Part shown: one piece after another, positions 6,833 to 14,063 of the stretch | Position numbering within the stretch: position 1 is the first letter of the stretch | Layout of the letters: every line of letters starts with the position of its first letter | Virus record (IMG/VR): IMGVR_UViG_3300032820_000001 | Location: 1 to 64,000 of that record | Source of the DNA: a virus | Strand: one strand, 5' to 3' | Length of the DNA stretch: 64,000 nucleotides | Translations under genes and position numbers: made by a program | The notes under the pieces: model-generated | What the model saw: only the letters and a program-made list of their open reading frames with translations | Told to the model about the DNA's origin: nothing | The model's database searches: none

Positions 6833-7263
6833 TATGCTAATCTCCTAACGTATGTCATCACCCAACGTGATGCATAATTATAATAATCTTCTTGGTTAAG
6901 GTCGAGGTCTAGCCTCTCAGATAGCGCAAAGCCGCGCCTCCATGCATCCCACTCTTCGATGATGGTTTCCACCTTAAAGAGATTCCGCCGTTTGTTAATC
7001 TTCGCTTCCTTGAAACGATGCTTGTGGAGGGTAGGGAAATTGTTCTTGTAGCTTTGCTTACTCTGAAAGGCCAGCGCGTGGCCGCACTCGTGGAGTAAGG
7101 AATAAATTTGATGCTTCTTCTGTCTGAGTTTCTTATCATAAACGACGTGCCTTTCATCGTGGTAGTAAGCATCAACACCATAACCTGTGCAGACTTCAAG
7201 GCGTTTCTTAATTGCCCATGCGTCTAGCTTACTGAGATTAATATTAAATTGTTTATCATTCAT
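6832..7263 (-). CDS. Zinc metallopeptidase-like protein (HExxH)
   Basis: The 143-residue protein has LLHECGHALAF with His58, Glu59 and His62 as the HExxH zinc site and E103-E104 (IIEEWDAWRRG), about 42 residues later, as a likely third ligand. This matches small gluzincin-like or ImmA/IrrE-like peptidases. Arg/Lys-rich surroundings suggest a soluble cytoplasmic protein. Start is the ATG at 7263, which overlaps the upstream stop by 8 bases. The target is unknown; cleavage of a host regulator is one inference. Confidence 0.72.
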   Translation of the reverse strand: MNDKQFNINLSKLDAWAIKKRLEVCTGYGVDAYYHDERHVVYDKKLRQKKHQIYSLLHECGHALAFQSKQSYKNNFPTLHKHRFKEAKINKRRNLFKVETIIEEWDAWRRGFALSERLDLDLNQEDYYNYASRWVMTYVRRLA

Positions 7264-7459
7264 AATTTGATTCCCGCGCCATTGGCAAAAGTGGTTGACC
7301 GGAGTGTGCATCGTAGATCACCATCGTTAACGATTGGGAGCGCATGCGGTAATCTTTCGCATCCAGTGCGCTGTCGAGATCTTCGTATATGCCTACGACG
7401 AATTGCCCATCACTGGTAATACTACGCAATTCATATCTTCCGATAAGTTCTGATTTCAT
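7256..7459 (-). CDS. Hypothetical protein
   Basis: This 67-residue protein starts as a likely beta hairpin (GRYELRSITSDGQFVVGIYE) and has a short helix with DLDSALDAKDYRMR. The layout resembles small phage proteins that alternate a strand pair with a helix. It overlaps both neighbours by a few bases. No family assigned. Confidence 0.6.
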   Translation of the reverse strand: MKSELIGRYELRSITSDGQFVVGIYEDLDSALDAKDYRMRSQSLTMVIYDAHSGQPLLPMARESNYE

Positions 7460-7710
7460 TATTGAGCCACCTTATCCTGAGCATAGGGTGAATACCATGG
7501 GATCACAGCAAAATACTCAGGGTTCTCTTTGCGGGTGATGGTGTCATAACCCATGTGACGTGCATGCGCCTCGGCATCGCGGGGATGCTTAAAGGCCAAA
7601 GTCTTTGCACCTTCAAACTCACCTTTGAAAGTCATGGTTGCGCTACCGCTTAACTCTACTTCGATGTGAACGATTGGGGTATTTATTTCTTGCGTGTTTT
7701 CTAATGGCAT
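7459..7710 (-). CDS. Hypothetical protein
   Basis: The 83-residue protein has a beta-rich N-terminal half (VHIEVELSGSATMTFKG) and a helix beginning HPRDAEAHARHMGYD, a strand-strand-helix plan also seen in the gene just downstream. AAAGGAGG precedes the ATG at good distance, so expression should be efficient. It shares one base with its downstream neighbour. Confidence 0.6.
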   Translation of the reverse strand: MPLENTQEINTPIVHIEVELSGSATMTFKGEFEGAKTLAFKHPRDAEAHARHMGYDTITRKENPEYFAVIPWYSPYAQDKVAQ

Positions 7711-7722
7711 AATTGCCTCCTT

Positions 7723-8070
7723 TTAGTTAAGTTTATAAACTGCAGAGATTGCGCCGTTAAGCTGTTCTACATAATAATCATCGGGCAGCATGTCAGACAC
7801 TTCAAACCATGCATCGATCAAGGTGCCGTTGTTTGCGCCGGGGATGCCATGCTCATGGTTAATGATGGTTGCCGAAGTTGGCGACCATTCACCTGCATCT
7901 TCTTCTGGAGTGTAAATCGATTCACACAGTATTTGTTCGCCACTGCTACCATAAACATGGTTGCGGCTCGGCTCGTTAAAATCAAGGAAACCCAAAGAGT
8001 CACCAAAGATGCGTTTCACGGCGGCTTGGGTTTGTTCTTTAATTTCTTCGTTAGTATATTGTTTGGTCAT
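7723..8070 (-). CDS. Hypothetical protein
   Basis: The 115-residue acidic protein starts with a helix (NEEIKEQTQAAVKRIFGD) and has a central Ser/Gly/Pro-rich region with single His and Cys residues and no metal-site pattern. It belongs to a run of four genes that probably share the promoter at 8.8 kb. Confidence 0.58.
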   Translation of the reverse strand: MTKQYTNEEIKEQTQAAVKRIFGDSLGFLDFNEPSRNHVYGSSGEQILCESIYTPEEDAGEWSPTSATIINHEHGIPGANNGTLIDAWFEVSDMLPDDYYVEQLNGAISAVYKLN

Positions 8071-8080
8071 TATCGTACCT

Positions 8081-8416
8081 CTATCTGTATTTGTATGCGG
8101 TTGGCATGGAAAGATTATCGGGGGATGTTAAAATTATTTTTCGATTCCCGCTGCCGTCAATGTCATAAATCACTCGAACGTTTTCAGTTGCAATTTGCAA
8201 ATAACTGGCAACATGCGTAACTTGGCAATAGCCCCGCTTTGCATTGAGTTTAAGCCTCTTTTCATCGCCGGGTGAAAGCTGCAATGGTTTGCGTCCTCTT
8301 GTCTTGGGAGGTGGCTTACCTGCCACTTCATGAACGACTTTTTCAAAATCTTCTTCTGACATTGCGCGGCGGGACAATTTAAGCAATGTGGCCAACCTCT
8401 TCTGTTCTTTGGTCAT
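8081..8416 (-). CDS. Hypothetical basic protein, possible DNA-binding protein
   Basis: The 111-residue protein has a helical, basic N-terminal half and a proline/arginine linker (KPPPKTRGRKPLQLSPGD), which resembles an AT-hook-like GRKP stretch, followed by a predicted helix-turn-helix-like region (RGYCQVTHVASYLQIATENV) and a strand pair. A transcription or DNA-binding role is inferred from charge and that region; I do not recognise the family. Confidence 0.55.
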   Translation of the reverse strand: MTKEQKRLATLLKLSRRAMSEEDFEKVVHEVAGKPPPKTRGRKPLQLSPGDEKRLKLNAKRGYCQVTHVASYLQIATENVRVIYDIDGSGNRKIILTSPDNLSMPTAYKYR

Positions 8417-8754
8417 TATCGCACTTCTTCTTTCACTTCAAGGGTGTTGTATTCATAATCGCCTTCGCGGGTATAAAAATAATAATCACCTTCAACCTTG
8501 CCATGGCAAAGAATGCGGTTGGGCTGTGTTGGTGAGTGTGTATAGGGTTTAGGAATATCGGTTTCTTTAACCATCTTGGCTAGATCACCAATTGAATGCC
8601 CTGCCTCAGTATAAGAGTCTTCGAGGTAGGTCATGGCCAATTCCATAATTTGATCTTTGGTGAGAACTTCTTCAACCATGAATTGAGCTACGGCTTGGCG
8701 CACCTTGTCGTGGTTAATGGAGGTGTTTGGAATGTTTAAATAGGTTGTGGTCAT
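8416..8754 (-). CDS. Hypothetical protein, first gene of its transcript
   Basis: The 112-residue acidic protein is mainly helical at its N-terminus (DKVRQAVAQFMVEEVLTKDQ) and ends in a strand pair (GDYYFYTREGDYEY). AAAGGA stands 5 bases before the ATG. It is the gene closest to the promoter at 8809-8836 and shares one base with the next gene. Part of it (IMELAMTYLEDSY) resembles the protein at 16441-16707 (VEIAITYLMEDYK), so the two may be distant paralogues. Confidence 0.6.
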   Translation of the reverse strand: MTTTYLNIPNTSINHDKVRQAVAQFMVEEVLTKDQIMELAMTYLEDSYTEAGHSIGDLAKMVKETDIPKPYTHSPTQPNRILCHGKVEGDYYFYTREGDYEYNTLEVKEEVR

Positions 8755-8808
8755 GGCGTTCCTTTGAGTTAAAGAGGATTTTTTTCATTCTCCTCACTTT
8801 GCCTTACC

Positions 8809-8836
8809 ACTATACCACACTGGCAGATCATTACAA
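8809..8836 (-). promoter_or_regulatory. Sigma70-like promoter, extended -10
   Basis: On the minus strand TTGTAA (8831-8836) and TATAGT (8809-8814) are separated by 16 bases. TGG directly before the -10 box makes an extended -10. Transcription should start near 8802 and feed the gene at 8416-8754. The spacer begins with CCACA next to the -10 box, like several other promoters in this window. Confidence 0.65.
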
Positions 8837-9194
8837 GGGTTTTTATTCCTTTAAAACCGCGCACTTACGCAGAAAGCGACAATTGAATTAATCCGGTGGG
8901 TTGCGTAGGATTGCTGGACTTGCATAGATCCGCTTGGGAAGTGATCCCTATCGGGGTGTCGCGTTTCGGGGGCGAAAAGGGTAACAAAGTCGGGGGGTTA
9001 GCAGGGCGTATCGTAGTGGCGCAGCCTGTAAGGTGGGGTAAATAAAGCGGTTTTTCCTTGACACGTCTACTTAGCTAATGTACTAAGGCCAACCCCATTA
9101 ATGCACCTTTTACCACCTAACACCACTTAGATCCACTCAGCCCCTCACGTTATCCTTTAAATAAATTGCAAATAACCCTAGCCCATTAGCTGCA
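8837..9194. other. Non-coding region, possible origin or control region
   Basis: No frame of useful length occurs on either strand. The stretch has G-rich blocks on the plus strand, an AT-rich segment (about 9150-9175), a TACTTAGCTAA word at 9068-9078 and an ATTGCTGGACTT word at 8910-8921. Both words recur in the same order in the non-coding region at 19.7-19.85 kb. On the plus strand TTGACA (9059-9064) is followed 17 bases later by TACTAA, a possible weak promoter with no gene behind it. Confidence 0.5.
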
Positions 9195-9208
9195 TTAGCT
9201 GATTAGCT
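9185..9208. repeat. Three ATTAGCT direct repeats
   Basis: ATTAGCT occurs at 9185-9191, 9194-9200 and 9202-9208, with a related TTAGCTAA at 9071-9078. The cluster lies beside an AT-rich stretch and overlaps the stop of the next gene. The arrangement resembles short iterons of a replication origin, but three copies of a 7-mer is weak evidence. Confidence 0.4.
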
Positions 9209-9470
9209 CCATATAGTCATGGCTAACCCACTCCAACTTTCTCTTTTCTCCCAATACCATCACATGATAGGGAGCATAATTTACGTCATTCCAGTAGCGT
9301 GTGCCTGAGTCATCATCATAAACAGTATCCGCTAACTCATACGCTTCATGCCATGGTATCGTGCGACCTACTACTATCCCATACTCTTGTGTGTGTGAAT
9401 AATCTTTAGCATACTTGTCCTGAATCCTTACTAAGTCTCCTACCTCATATACTACTCTTTCTTCTTTCAT
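9195..9470 (-). CDS. GDLV-family protein
   Basis: The 91-residue product has VGDLVRIQD near residue 10, YGIVVGRT near 30, a long acidic loop with TVYDDDSGT, and HVMVLGEKRKLEW before a final YMELIS. The loop between strands two and three is the longest variable part, as in other family members. It is the last gene before the 8.8-9.2 kb non-coding region. Confidence 0.75.
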   Translation of the reverse strand: MKEERVVYEVGDLVRIQDKYAKDYSHTQEYGIVVGRTIPWHEAYELADTVYDDDSGTRYWNDVNYAPYHVMVLGEKRKLEWVSHDYMELIS

Positions 9471-9474
9471 CGTT

Positions 9475-9717
9475 TTAGAATATCTTTTTTATTACCCGCA
9501 AAATCATTCCGCAAAGGCCAGTGGGTTCATCTTTCTCGTAATCCAAGTGGGATAGCAATTGCATATCTTCATCATAAAACTTCATGTAATATTGTCCGAT
9601 TAGTTGTTCGCGGTGATCCATGTATCTCTCATAGGAGATTTCTCCCCTTCTAAACCAGAACTCATAGTATGCAATTTCTGCATTGAGTTCTTCCATCTTA
9701 CTTTTGGTTAGGGGCAT
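9475..9717 (-). CDS. Hypothetical protein
   Basis: The 80-residue protein is mainly helical, rich in Tyr, Glu and Met (EELNAEIAYYEFWFRRGEIS), with an amphipathic C-terminal helix (GLCGMILRVIKKIF) that could touch a membrane. The start overlaps the upstream gene by 20 bases. No family assigned. Confidence 0.58.
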   Translation of the reverse strand: MPLTKSKMEELNAEIAYYEFWFRRGEISYERYMDHREQLIGQYYMKFYDEDMQLLSHLDYEKDEPTGLCGMILRVIKKIF

Positions 9718-9931
9718 CTTGCTGCTCTAGCAATTCTGCATGGAGTTCGCGGCACTTGTCCTTCCATGCTAACATCTGCACATAGACTTGAACCCACTGC
9801 CTGTTCTCAAAAGCATTGCGGTCACTCCCTGGCTCAAGGCCCATAGCAACTCGCTTCTTTCTGGGCACACCACCGTATCGAGCAAGGTAGTCCTTCTCTA
9901 CTTCATTGGCTATGTCATTCCAAGTCTTCAT
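9698..9931 (-). CDS. Hypothetical protein
   Basis: The 77-residue product is helical with aromatic positions (MKTWNDIANEVEKDYLARYG, then WVQVYVQMLAWKDKC) and a basic patch RKKRVAMG. It is in a string of small genes without recognisable families; 20 bases overlap with the next gene suggests coupled translation. Confidence 0.57.
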   Translation of the reverse strand: MKTWNDIANEVEKDYLARYGGVPRKKRVAMGLEPGSDRNAFENRQWVQVYVQMLAWKDKCRELHAELLEQQDAPNQK

Positions 9932-9933
9932 TT

Positions 9934-10116
9934 TTATTCCGATGGCCTCTTACCACGTCTGCCTGTAGGTCGTGAAGTATTATCTGGCTCATAAGGCACA
10001 GTCTCATGCACCACATATTTCTCTGGATTCTCTTTGTTGTCTCTTACAAAGTCCTCAATCATTCGTTTCCTGATTTGACTATCGTGCGGGATGTTATCTT
10101 TTTTGGTTGATGACAT
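9934..10116 (-). CDS. Hypothetical charged protein, 60 residues
   Basis: I start at the ATG at 10116 because AAAGGAG is six bases upstream; a longer frame to 10158 would overlap the previous gene without a binding site. The product is hydrophilic, with a basic, proline- and glycine-rich tail (RPTGRRGKRPSE) that looks disordered. Confidence 0.57.
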   Translation of the reverse strand: MSSTKKDNIPHDSQIRKRMIEDFVRDNKENPEKYVVHETVPYEPDNTSRPTGRRGKRPSE

Positions 10117-10127
10117 AATTTTCTCCT

Positions 10128-10385
10128 TTAATCTTTCGGTTGTTCTGCTGCGCGGCACATGACAAAATCACTTGCAAGGTATCTCTCCACAAAGCCGCCA
10201 GTTCTTCCATTGCGTGACCACAAGCTCTCTTGCACCACCGCAATTTCATAAAATACAAATTGACCTTCTTGGCCTGTGCCAAGATAGACACCAACAACAG
10301 AAGGGCTATCGATGTGGGCCTCATATAAGCTGTAAAGCTTTACCAAATCACCCTTCTTTATCTCTCGTTCGTTTTCTTCGGTCAC
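10128..10385 (-). CDS. GDLV-family protein
   Basis: The 85-residue product has KKGDLVKLYS near residue 10, VGVYLGTG near 30 and FYEIAVVQ in the third strand, then a C-terminal extension with two family-unlike segments (GGFVERYLASDFVMCRAAEQ). It is followed by a 60-residue charged protein. Confidence 0.72.
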   Translation of the reverse strand: MTEENEREIKKGDLVKLYSLYEAHIDSPSVVGVYLGTGQEGQFVFYEIAVVQESLWSRNGRTGGFVERYLASDFVMCRAAEQPKD

Positions 10386-10388
10386 TCA

Positions 10389-10742
10389 TTAAGTTTCCTT
10401 TTCTTTTTCATCCCTGCATTTACTAACTAGGCGTTCTTGGATCCAAATTACTTTTGTCTTTTCGTTGTTACGCTTAATAAAATGTTTGCGGCCTTGGCCA
10501 TATATCTTTGCTTGGACGTATATTTCCATCTCTATCTCTCCCTCATATTGCTTCTTTAATTCGACCACATCCAAAACGCGGGCCTTAAATCCATCGCCTG
10601 TCCAATGGTGGGCAATATGGTTGGGGGCTTCCTCATCTTCTCGCAACAAGTTATCTATCCCTCCTGACACAAACGTGTAGCAGTAGTGCATGGGCTGCAC
10701 CTTTACAATATCACCTTTCTTTATCTCTGTAAAAGAATTCAT
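10389..10742 (-). CDS. GDLV-family protein, long variant
   Basis: The 117-residue product has KKGDIVKVQPM near residue 8 and a long insertion (residues about 20-55) before ARVLDVVEL and IYVQAKIYGQGRKHF. The C-terminus is very basic and then acidic (CRDEKEKET). Neither candidate ATG (10742 or 10757) has a good ribosome binding site; I take the one nearer the motif. The start overlaps the exported protein gene by 32 bases. Confidence 0.65.
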   Translation of the reverse strand: MNSFTEIKKGDIVKVQPMHYCYTFVSGGIDNLLREDEEAPNHIAHHWTGDGFKARVLDVVELKKQYEGEIEMEIYVQAKIYGQGRKHFIKRNNEKTKVIWIQERLVSKCRDEKEKET

Positions 10743-10980
10743 AATCCATTCTGTCATGATCGCTAAGGCACTCCATACTGCTTAGTGACCAATCCTTTTC
10801 CTCTGGTACAGCGCATGTTGTGGCCAAGCAATACAAATCTTCATATCCTTTGTCTGCCCCAATTAAAATCCATGTGCAACACACTTGTTCGCCATCAATC
10901 CAACATTCTTGCGGATCTTCTTGCCTCATTGTGGTGAATAAGAGCGACATTAGGTAAACAAATATGAATATAGCCTTCAT
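10711..10980 (-). CDS. Exported cysteine-rich protein (CCTW type)
   Basis: The 89-residue product starts with a typical signal peptide (MKAIFIFVYLMSLLF). The mature part has seven Cys, including a QVCCTW motif near residue 34 followed by YCLATTC. The lipoprotein at 23613-23873 carries a similar GDCCTW and YCSYY spacing, so the two look like one family. The cysteines point to disulfides in the periplasm or outside. Role unknown; exclusion of other phages or a surface change are possible. Confidence 0.65.
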   Translation of the reverse strand: MKAIFIFVYLMSLLFTTMRQEDPQECWIDGEQVCCTWILIGADKGYEDLYCLATTCAVPEEKDWSLSSMECLSDHDRMDYEFFYRDKER

Positions 10981-11012
10981 TGGTAAAAAAAAATTCCGTC
11001 GAAGTCGGGCCT

Positions 11013-11282
11013 CTAAGCCCCTGAATCCTCTATCCTCCCCGCGATGTCGTACTCCATTACCGTGATTCGGCGTTCGCTTACTTGATGGGAAAAGGGGTCG
11101 TACTTGTGGAGTGGTCGCTTCATGGGGTCATAGTGAACACGCACACGATAGCGTGGCACAAAGTGGTCTATCGGCGGAAACACTTCCAATATTGTTCCGT
11201 AAACTCGGTCATCATCGTTTTCGGGTGCGACACCGAAACGGGCCAACTCTACCAGATCGCCCTGCTCATACATCAACTTCAT
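11013..11282 (-). CDS. GDLV-family protein
   Basis: The 89-residue product has QGDLVELARFG from residue 7, YGTILEVFPP near 28 and YRVRVHYDP near 44. The closing part is longer than usual and ends DIAGRIEDSGA. It has four bases of overlap with the next upstream gene. A nine-T run lies just downstream at 10984-10992 (minus strand), a possible transcription stop. Confidence 0.72.
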   Translation of the reverse strand: MKLMYEQGDLVELARFGVAPENDDDRVYGTILEVFPPIDHFVPRYRVRVHYDPMKRPLHKYDPFSHQVSERRITVMEYDIAGRIEDSGA

Positions 11283-11512
11283 TTAGATTCTTCTTTCTTT
11301 TCTTTTGATGCCCCAAGCAATTTATATTCAATCTTCTTCATGATGCGGCTACACGCATCCATCACACTTTTGGCACTGGACTTTCTCTTATCTTCTTCCG
11401 TCAACTTAACGTAAGTCACCTTCACATCGTGCAGCAATTCATATACTAAGGTCATATCCTCTACCGAGAGCCATAAACTTAAATTGTTGCTTTTATTTTT
11501 CTTGTCTGCCAT
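11279..11512 (-). CDS. Hypothetical protein
   Basis: The 77-residue product is helical (SVEDMTLVYELLHDVKVTYV) with Lys-rich ends (ADKKNKSNN and GASKEKKEESK). It resembles small phage accessory proteins in size and composition but I cannot name a family. It is coupled to the GDLV gene downstream by an ATGA overlap. Confidence 0.58.
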   Translation of the reverse strand: MADKKNKSNNLSLWLSVEDMTLVYELLHDVKVTYVKLTEEDKRKSSAKSVMDACSRIMKKIEYKLLGASKEKKEESK

Positions 11513-11520
11513 GAATTTCC

Positions 11521-11853
11521 CTAGTTAATATAAGTATAGTGTTCTGACATTCTCTTTGCTCTTTCCTCAAATGCAAAGAGAGTAAAATAAGCCATTTCTT
11601 GGTTAGCATCTAACTTGCTTCCCATCATCTCACGGTTGAAAGCATGGGCGGCATTGATATAATCGCCAATTGTAATTGTACTAAAGTCTCTAAAAACGGA
11701 TGCGGTAAGTTTTTCTTCTTGTTCTCTCATCAAGTCTTCCTCTGCTTTCTCTTTGCCTTCTTCGGGGGAGCGAACAGCATACTCTTCGCTCTTTATGTCA
11801 AACATTTCCAGAATATCTGCGATATTCGGTATGGGTTTTTTACTTTTTGTCAT
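11521..11853 (-). CDS. Hypothetical acidic helical protein
   Basis: The 110-residue protein starts with a proline-containing basic segment (TKSKKPIPNIADILEMFDI), then a long charged helix (EEGKEKAEEDLMREQEEK) and a second helical domain with aromatic residues (QEMAYFTLFAFEERAKRM). A coiled-coil interaction is likely. No family assigned. Confidence 0.58.
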   Translation of the reverse strand: MTKSKKPIPNIADILEMFDIKSEEYAVRSPEEGKEKAEEDLMREQEEKLTASVFRDFSTITIGDYINAAHAFNREMMGSKLDANQEMAYFTLFAFEERAKRMSEHYTYIN

Positions 11854-11868
11854 CTTCTTTCTCTCCTC

Positions 11869-11961
11869 TCAGAGTGGAACGTTAGTCAAAATAAATACAA
11901 GGAGCTCAAATCCTGCAATGAGCAGGATAATATACATAAAAACTCCAGCGTAGCCTTCCAC
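11869..11961 (-). CDS. Possible membrane micro-protein, 22-30 residues
   Basis: Between two genes a short frame encodes one hydrophobic helix (MYIILLIAGFELLVFILTNV). It can start at a GTG at 11961 (30 residues) or the ATG at 11937 (22 residues). No good ribosome binding site is seen for either. I list it because similar single-helix micro-proteins recur in gaps elsewhere in this window. Confidence 0.35.
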   Translation of the reverse strand: MEGYAGVFMYIILLIAGFELLVFILTNVPL

Positions 11962-11976
11962 ATATATAAGTATCTC

Positions 11977-12288
11977 TTAGGATACAATTCGGCACTGATA
12001 TTCTACATACGACTTGCCATACCAGTCAGCCCCCAAGTGAGTGGATAATTTGTAGGGGGTTTTCTTACGCCTGTCGCCCACCTCAAGAACAAGGCCGTAG
12101 CCATCCATCGGCCACTCATGGTCAATCACCAAGTCACCCACTTTGGGGATGGTACGGTGGGATGCAAGCTCGGCCTGCAATTTCTCAAGCTGTTGAAGAT
12201 CACCTGTCGTGACCCCAACGCGGGTGTGAAACTGAGCCATCCTAATCGTGCGCGTCAAGTCATAGTATTCATTGTGCGTCAGTGCCAT
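11977..12288 (-). CDS. GDLV-family protein with helical N-terminal domain
   Basis: The 103-residue product joins an N-terminal helical domain (residues 1-48, RTIRMAQFHTRV and LQQLEKLQAELAS) to a complete family barrel: VGDLVIDHEW, GYGLVLEVG and VEYQCRIVS. I start at the ATG at 12288, four bases after GGAG. It shows that the barrel can be fused to other modules, as at 25833-26444. Confidence 0.7.
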   Translation of the reverse strand: MALTHNEYYDLTRTIRMAQFHTRVGVTTGDLQQLEKLQAELASHRTIPKVGDLVIDHEWPMDGYGLVLEVGDRRKKTPYKLSTHLGADWYGKSYVEYQCRIVS

Positions 12289-12556
12289 TGCGCTCCTCCG
12301 CTTCTGCTTGCATATCTTCGATGGTTCTTCGCAGGGTATCAAGCTCACCTTGGGCGAGTGCGGCATACCTTCGAGCCACCTCATTCGCTGATTCCTTGCC
12401 ATAGTAGTTGCCTACGAATGAGAGTAAGAAAGAAACGTCAACATCATAATCGACAATCTGCTCCATGAATTGGCTGTTCTGGCCGTTAGTAAAACTCTCA
12501 TAAATTGTATCACATCGGGTGTGATGCTTCTGTGCTGCTTCAAGAGGGGTACTCAT
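12269..12556 (-). CDS. Hypothetical helical protein
   Basis: The 95-residue protein is helical and acidic, with an Ala/Glu-rich C-terminal helix (ALAQGELDTLRRTIEDMQAE) typical of a coiled coil. I use the ATG at 12556, nine bases after GGAG; a start five codons earlier is possible. It overlaps the GDLV fusion gene by 20 bases. Confidence 0.58.
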   Translation of the reverse strand: MSTPLEAAQKHHTRCDTIYESFTNGQNSQFMEQIVDYDVDVSFLLSFVGNYYGKESANEVARRYAALAQGELDTLRRTIEDMQAEAEERNGTDAQ

Positions 12557-12557
12557 T

Positions 12558-12767
12558 TTATTCTTCTCCATAGATTTCGTCTTCGGTTTGAAATTCTTTC
12601 ATTTCTACTTCCATGTCTTCCAAAAAAGCGGGTTGGTGTGAGGCAAGTATATGGATGTTCTCTCGCACCTCTGCTTCGGCTTCTTCTTGGCTGTTCGCCC
12701 AGACTTCTTCATAGCTGCTGGTGCGTTCCACCAGTGACCATTCAACTGTGTATTTTCCGTATGTCAT
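12558..12767 (-). CDS. Hypothetical protein
   Basis: The 69-residue acidic protein begins with a strand pair (GKYTVEWSLVERTSSYEEVW) and a helix NSQEEAEAEVREN, a plan common in small phage proteins of the type 'strand, strand, helix with AxxA'. One base is shared with the upstream gene. No named family. Confidence 0.58.
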   Translation of the reverse strand: MTYGKYTVEWSLVERTSSYEEVWANSQEEAEAEVRENIHILASHQPAFLEDMEVEMKEFQTEDEIYGEE

Positions 12768-13114
12768 TAGTAAATTTCTCCTTCGTATTCCAAGGTGTCG
12801 CTCAAAGAGTCGGACGCTTCATCGGGCACAAAGATTGTTGTGCGCGTTGTCTCCTTCTCCAAATCGATTGGGGCCACATCACAATCAGAGATGCAATAGC
12901 CAGTAAGGTCAGTCGCCTTATCTATGGCAGCACTAATCAATTCTTCCTGAGTTCCATCATGGAGAACAGGCACCACTAGCTTGCGTGGCAAACTATGGGG
13001 GATATAGCTATATCCATCCGTATCAATATCTACATCCCAAGCGATTGACTTCAATACAATCTCGATCATCTTAGGCTTTGGCATATCATAGGGGTTAATT
13101 TTAGTCACGGTCAT
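12767..13114 (-). CDS. Hypothetical protein
   Basis: The 115-residue acidic protein has alternating strands and one helix (DGTQEELISAAIDKATDLTG) and three acidic clusters near the C-terminus. The ATG at 13114 has GGAG only one base upstream, so a GTG two codons later may be the true start. It follows the micro-protein at 13101-13175 and probably uses the promoter at 13195-13223. Confidence 0.58.
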   Translation of the reverse strand: MTVTKINPYDMPKPKMIEIVLKSIAWDVDIDTDGYSYIPHSLPRKLVVPVLHDGTQEELISAAIDKATDLTGYCISDCDVAPIDLEKETTRTTIFVPDEASDSLSDTLEYEGEIY

Positions 13115-13175
13115 ACTCCTTGGTCTGGCACAAACAAATATAAAAAATACCAAATAAAACTAATAATTCAAACAC
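13101..13175 (-). CDS. Membrane micro-protein, 24 residues
   Basis: A GTG at 13175 with AAGGAG six bases upstream opens a 24-codon frame encoding one hydrophobic helix (FELLVLFGIFYICLCQ) and a short charged tail. An ATG in frame seven codons earlier lacks such a site. It is the first frame after the promoter at 13195-13223, which supports expression, but the size leaves doubt. Confidence 0.45.
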   Translation of the reverse strand: MFELLVLFGIFYICLCQTKEYDRD

Positions 13176-13194
13176 TTTTATCTCCTTCAAAATC

Positions 13195-13223
13195 ATTTTA
13201 ACACACATCTTGACTTTTGTCAA
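13195..13223 (-). promoter_or_regulatory. Sigma70 promoter inside the end of a GDLV gene
   Basis: TTGACA (13218-13223) and TAAAAT (13195-13200) are 17 bases apart on the minus strand. The -35 lies in the last codons of the GDLV gene at 13198-13443. The segment CTTGACAAAAGTCAAG is an inverted repeat centred on the -35, a possible operator. Expected start of transcription is near 13188. Confidence 0.65.
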
Positions 13224-13443
13224 GCACTTCTTCTACTTCCCACTCATAGACAACACTAGATTCGTTTAAACTGTTTTGCCACATCACCTCAACGCCCATG
13301 GCACCATCACCATACACACTCACATCTTTCCGCAATACAATACCAATCCAAGTCTCTTCTCCACACTCATAGAAATTTGATCCATTCACCACAGACTCCT
13401 CAAACAATTCGGCCTTAAACCTTACCAAGTCTCCTACTTTCAT
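13198..13443 (-). CDS. GDLV-family protein, end of the second tandem run
   Basis: The 81-residue product has VGDLVRFKAEL from residue 3, WIGIVLRKD near 32, VEVMWQN near 50 and VEEVLDK near the end. It is the last of eight family genes that follow each other without interruption, and its start overlaps the previous stop by four bases. Its tail contains the -35 box of a promoter. Confidence 0.78.
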   Translation of the reverse strand: MKVGDLVRFKAELFEESVVNGSNFYECGEETWIGIVLRKDVSVYGDGAMGVEVMWQNSLNESSVVYEWEVEEVLDKSQDVC

Positions 13444-13667
13444 GACACCACCTGATACTGGTCGTTACTCGGCGCGAGAATATAATGAAGATAGCCTTTT
13501 TTAAGACACCTCGCAACTGCATCAACGCGCTGTCGGTCATCCTTAAAGTTTTGTGGGAATGGAAGGTGATCGTCGGTTGGGTGAACCTGTGTTACAAGGA
13601 ACACTTCTCCAAAGCCCCATTCGCCTAGCTTAGTTCTCTTAACCAAGTCTCCTACTTTAAAATTCAT
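13440..13667 (-). CDS. GDLV-family protein
   Basis: The 75-residue product has KVGDLVKRTKLG near residue 4 and FLVTQVHP in place of G-I-V, then a helix-like insertion (DDRQRVDAVARCLKKG) and HYILAPSNDQYQVVS. It is a divergent member of the run. Start is the ATG at 13667, one base after the previous stop. Confidence 0.7.
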   Translation of the reverse strand: MNFKVGDLVKRTKLGEWGFGEVFLVTQVHPTDDHLPFPQNFKDDRQRVDAVARCLKKGYLHYILAPSNDQYQVVS

Positions 13668-13668
13668 C

Positions 13669-13866
13669 TTAATCACTTATCCTTTCCAGTGCTGTTCTCG
13701 AATGAAAGGTTTTGCACTGGGGAGGGTTATAGGGGAGCCACACCACCTGAACAAAGGACGCTGCTTCGGGATCGTCGGCCACAACTATACCAATCTCTTC
13801 TCGGTAGTTGGGCAACGGGCTCTCTCGCCAATGGTAATGCTTTACCAGATCTCCGATCTTAACCAT
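13669..13866 (-). CDS. GDLV-family protein
   Basis: The 65-residue product has IGDLVKHYHW from residue 4, EIGIVVADD near 24, FVQVVWLPY near 38 and ALERISD at the end. His/Trp residues in the loop after strand one are unusual in the family and could bind a ligand, which is inference. Confidence 0.78.
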   Translation of the reverse strand: MVKIGDLVKHYHWRESPLPNYREEIGIVVADDPEAASFVQVVWLPYNPPQCKTFHSRTALERISD

Positions 13867-14062
13867 TTACTTTCTCCAAGCGGCGCAGTGGATGCCACAG
13901 GGGGGGACTTAATGGCGCATCGCTCCACTTAACACACACCCCCATAACCCCAACTCCATATCCATCTTTGCTTTCTATTATCTTTATCACCACACCCAAC
14001 GCCTGTTCATGAGCGCGAACATAGGTCTGGGTGTCCCTTACTAAGTCTCCAACTTTAATCAT
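13859..14062 (-). CDS. GDLV-family protein
   Basis: The 67-residue product has VGDLVRDTQTY from residue 4, LGVVIKI near 22, VCVKWSDAP near 42 and RLEKVNG at the end. It is a near-consensus member in the second run and overlaps the next copy by eight bases. Confidence 0.78.
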   Translation of the reverse strand: MIKVGDLVRDTQTYVRAHEQALGVVIKIIESKDGYGVGVMGVCVKWSDAPLSPPLWHPLRRLEKVNG

Positions 14063-14063
14063 A

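Noticed and set aside
8760-8790. 24-residue frame (MKKILFNSKERHDH...) before the gene at 8416-8754
   Set aside because: Its GGAG overlaps the start region too closely, it overlaps the next gene and has no distinctive composition; the leader hairpin GAGGA/TCCTC is a simpler reading.
9059-9087. Plus-strand promoter TTGACA-17-TACTAA
   Set aside because: The -10 matches the consensus in only half of its bases and no plus-strand gene or RNA follows; kept only as a remark in the non-coding region.
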